Shown: one piece after another, positions 62,485 through 64,000 of the stretch
Numbering within the stretch: the stretch's first letter is position 1
Layout of the letters: each line of letters begins with the position of its first letter
NCBI GenBank assembly: GCA_963838775.1
Contig: CAWISP010000025.1
Span: 124,001-188,000 of the forward strand
Source: Chersky-840 sp963838775
GTDB lineage: Bacteria; Actinomycetota; Acidimicrobiia; Acidimicrobiales; UBA8190
Reading direction: 5' to 3'
Length of the DNA: 64,000 nt
The notes under the pieces: model-generated
Database searches by the model: none
Told to the model about the DNA's origin: nothing
The model's input: the letters and a program-made list of their open reading frames with translations, nothing else
Program-made: the position numbers and the translations under genes

Positions 62485-63330
62485 TCAGGGCTCACCACCT
62501 CCCGCCAGTCGGTGTGGGGCCGGCATGGGGATCCGAAACGACTTCGGTCGGAGAGCGCATCTCTGGATGGCGATCCGGCACACCGTCGACGCGACGAAGT
62601 AGACAACGACACCGGCGGGAAAACGCACGTAGACGAGGACGTAGATCAACGGGATGAACCGTTGCAACACCGTCGCCTGCGGAGTCCCGGCATGGTTCGA
62701 TACCTGACCGTTCATCTGCCTCGTCTGGATCCATTGCATGGCGACACCGACGACTGCGAGCGCCGCGTACGGCAGATACGCCGCCCATGAGCCGTGGGGA
62801 CTGAGGAGGCTCGAAGCCAGGTTGAACCCGAAGGCGTGCATCTGACCCGGGTGCGCCCGGAGGTTCTTGGCGAGTTGGACAGAATGATTGACATACAGCG
62901 GCGCCGCCACCCGTCCGTGGTCGACCGTGTGGGTCAGGCCCCTGATGACACCGAAAAGGACGACGAACATCGGGATCTGGAGCAGCAACGGCACAAAGCC
63001 GCCCAACGGGCTGACACCGTGGGCGCGGTAGAGCGCAAGCATGACTTCGTTGAGACGGGCGCTATCCCCCTTGTACTTCTGTTGGACCTTCCTGAGCTCC
63101 GGTTGCAGGCGCTGCATGGCCAAGGCCGAGCGCGTCGCCTTGACCGTCAGGGGCGCCGATACCGCCATCACCACGATGGTCAACAGCGTGATCGCGACCG
63201 CGTAATTTGGGACGAGCGCGTAACACGCCGCCAACAGCCAGGCCATGACCTGGTAGAGGGGGGCAAAGATCCTTCCGAGGGTGCTCCCGAGGACGGGCAG
63301 CACCCCAACGACGAGTTGGGTTGTAGACAC
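62485..63330 (-). CDS. yidC: YidC/Oxa1 family membrane insertase
   Basis: A 281-residue polytopic insertase without the large periplasmic domain of Gram-negative YidC, as usual in actinobacteria. Spans: LYQVMAWLLAACYALV, VAITLLTIVVMAVSAPLTV, PLLLQIPMFVVLFGVIRGL, YLPYAALAVVGVAMQW and a last pair around IPLIYVLVYVRFPAGVVVYF. The coiled region QRLQPELRKVQQKYKGDSAR between spans is the family hallmark. GTG at 63330 follows AAGGAGAA by 5 bases. No rnpA/rpmH neighbours, so this is probably a second, stand-alone copy. Confidence 0.88.
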   Translation of the reverse strand: MSTTQLVVGVLPVLGSTLGRIFAPLYQVMAWLLAACYALVPNYAVAITLLTIVVMAVSAPLTVKATRSALAMQRLQPELRKVQQKYKGDSARLNEVMLALYRAHGVSPLGGFVPLLLQIPMFVVLFGVIRGLTHTVDHGRVAAPLYVNHSVQLAKNLRAHPGQMHAFGFNLASSLLSPHGSWAAYLPYAALAVVGVAMQWIQTRQMNGQVSNHAGTPQATVLQRFIPLIYVLVYVRFPAGVVVYFVASTVCRIAIQRCALRPKSFRIPMPAPHRLAGGGEP

Positions 63331-63396
63331 AGGGTTCTCCTTCGCGAGCCTGAACTGGTTGACAGAAAGCAGCAGCCCCATGGGGGCGCTGCGTCG

Positions 63397-63663
63397 TCAA
63401 CGTCGAGGCTGCGAAAGAAGAACCAAGCGAGGGACCGAGCCCGACCCCCAGGTGGGGAGCCATCCGTCGGCCTGAACGTGGCCGATCGAAGAAACGACGA
63501 GCCCAGCGCTGATACCGGGTGCCGACCAGCACGAGACCATGACGGTGATACTGAGCTCGGCGACGAACGCCAGGGCGGTCACCGCCAAGGCCAGGTCCGG
63601 CTGGATCAGCGCCGCGCCCGCTCCCCATTTGCACAGCGTCAAGAAGAGGACTCGGGCTAGCAC
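63397..63663 (-). CDS. Possible small membrane protein upstream of yidC
   Basis: An 88-residue frame from GTG 63663: VLARVLFLTLCKWGAGAALI then LALAVTALAFVAELSITVMV, two hydrophobic spans and a short basic tail. It lies 66 bases upstream of yidC in the same direction. In other actinobacteria a small DUF6412 membrane protein often sits next to a stand-alone yidC, by memory; this could be such a protein. No strong ribosome binding site. The rest of the 517-base gap between yidC and the PLP gene holds nothing else I can support. Confidence 0.35.
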   Translation of the reverse strand: MLARVLFLTLCKWGAGAALIQPDLALAVTALAFVAELSITVMVSCWSAPGISAGLVVSSIGHVQADGWLPTWGSGSVPRLVLLSQPRR

Positions 63664-63847
63664 TGCCAACAATCTTATCGGGGCGCGGGCCGAATGACCC
63701 GAACTCCACGTCCTCCGAGTTGTCGTCATCCTCGGTAGGAACTCGAGCCACGTCGGGGTGTGCAGGCGTTGTCGTACAGTGGTCAGGCCGGACATCATTC
63801 GGGTCGGGCCACCCCGACCACCCTCTTGCCCCGGAGGGCACCACGCC

Positions 63848-64000
63848 ATGACCACGTTCCCGTACCAGGACCGCTTCGACATCAATCGCCGCTTGCCTGA
63901 AAGCGGCCGCAGTCACGAGGAGATCCTCGGCGAGCTGGTGGCGATGGCAAAGGAGGAGGATGCCTTCTGGGAGACCGGGAAGTGCTCGGGCACGATGTAC
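63848..64000 (+). CDS. PLP-dependent group II decarboxylase-type protein, N-terminal fragment
   Basis: The first 51 codons of a gene that runs off the window. FDINRRLPESGRSHEEILGE, LVAMAKEEDAFWETGKCSGT and the final MY match the N-terminus of the sphingosine-1-phosphate lyase / PLP-dependent aspartate aminotransferase-fold decarboxylases (GKCSGTMY normally continues to a Cys-Gly loop). GGAGGG lies 8 bases before the ATG. Confidence 0.6.
   Translation, partial: MTTFPYQDRFDINRRLPESGRSHEEILGELVAMAKEEDAFWETGKCSGTMY

Overview
The window is high-GC DNA with actinobacterial habits: many GTG starts, 1-4 nt stop/start overlaps (ATGA, GTGA, TGATG), several F420-type luciferase-like oxidoreductases, a BldD-type regulator with an intact c-di-GMP motif, and a set of steroid-type fatty acyl enzymes that reads like the mycobacterial cholesterol side-chain genes. 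A non-mycobacterial actinobacterium, perhaps of the Acidimicrobiia, is my inference; no rRNA or tRNA is present to settle it.

Layout. 0-8.4 kb: tldD 5' end (minus), an FlK-like thioesterase, an AIM24-family protein, a frameshifted dxs, a FadD19-like acyl-CoA ligase, an atypical isochorismatase-fold protein, a PIG-L deacetylase and a luciferase-like oxidoreductase. 8.5-18.3 kb: FadD17-like ligase, another luciferase-like enzyme, an ABC exporter pair, an ECF sigma factor with a membrane partner, an alpha/beta hydrolase and a polytopic membrane protein. 18.3-27.1 kb: a tightly coupled five-gene minus-strand operon (fadE29-chsH2-fadE28-chsH1-ltp2 types) divergent from a CYP125-type P450, followed by two F420-type oxidoreductases, one of the Rv3520c family. 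This is a rearranged version of the mycobacterial igr operon. 27-37.3 kb: PEP-mutase-like enzyme, minimal metallopeptidase, phospholipase C-like phosphoesterase, saccharopine-dehydrogenase-like protein, a FadE26/FadE27-type pair, a GNAT, a thiolase and another acyl-CoA ligase. 37.4-50.4 kb: mixed metabolism and envelope genes (DapA-like, COG4280 membrane protein, FtsX-type permease, methyltransferase, GT1 glycosyltransferase, class II aldolase, haloalkane dehalogenase, L,D-transpeptidase). 50.6-55.8 kb: an acyl-CoA ligase / EthD-like / SDR / ThuA-like / NIPSNAP-like / Dabb-like cluster of unknown substrate. 56-64 kb: GNAT + 5'-3' exonuclease, GH1 glucosidase, HAD phosphatase + aldo/keto reductase, bldD, a DUF6817-like protein, yidC and the start of a PLP-dependent decarboxylase-type gene.

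How it fits together. CYP125-type oxidation of the sterol side chain, CoA activation by FadD19- and FadD17-like ligases, dehydrogenation by two alpha-beta acyl-CoA dehydrogenase pairs, hydration by ChsH1/ChsH2 and retro-aldol cleavage by Ltp2 would make a nearly complete sterol side-chain shortening route. Five sites matching, or one base away from, the published KstR consensus (TNNAACNNGTTNNA) lie only in promoter regions of these genes, which points to one regulon.

Two window-wide oddities: (i) at least a dozen short tandem repeats of 6-24 nt, several inside reading frames or at start/stop codons, one array of nine 14-nt units carrying a ribosome binding site and a GTG start; (ii) nine apparent single-base frameshifts in eight otherwise well-conserved genes, mostly in homopolymers, which look more like consensus sequencing errors than true pseudogenes.
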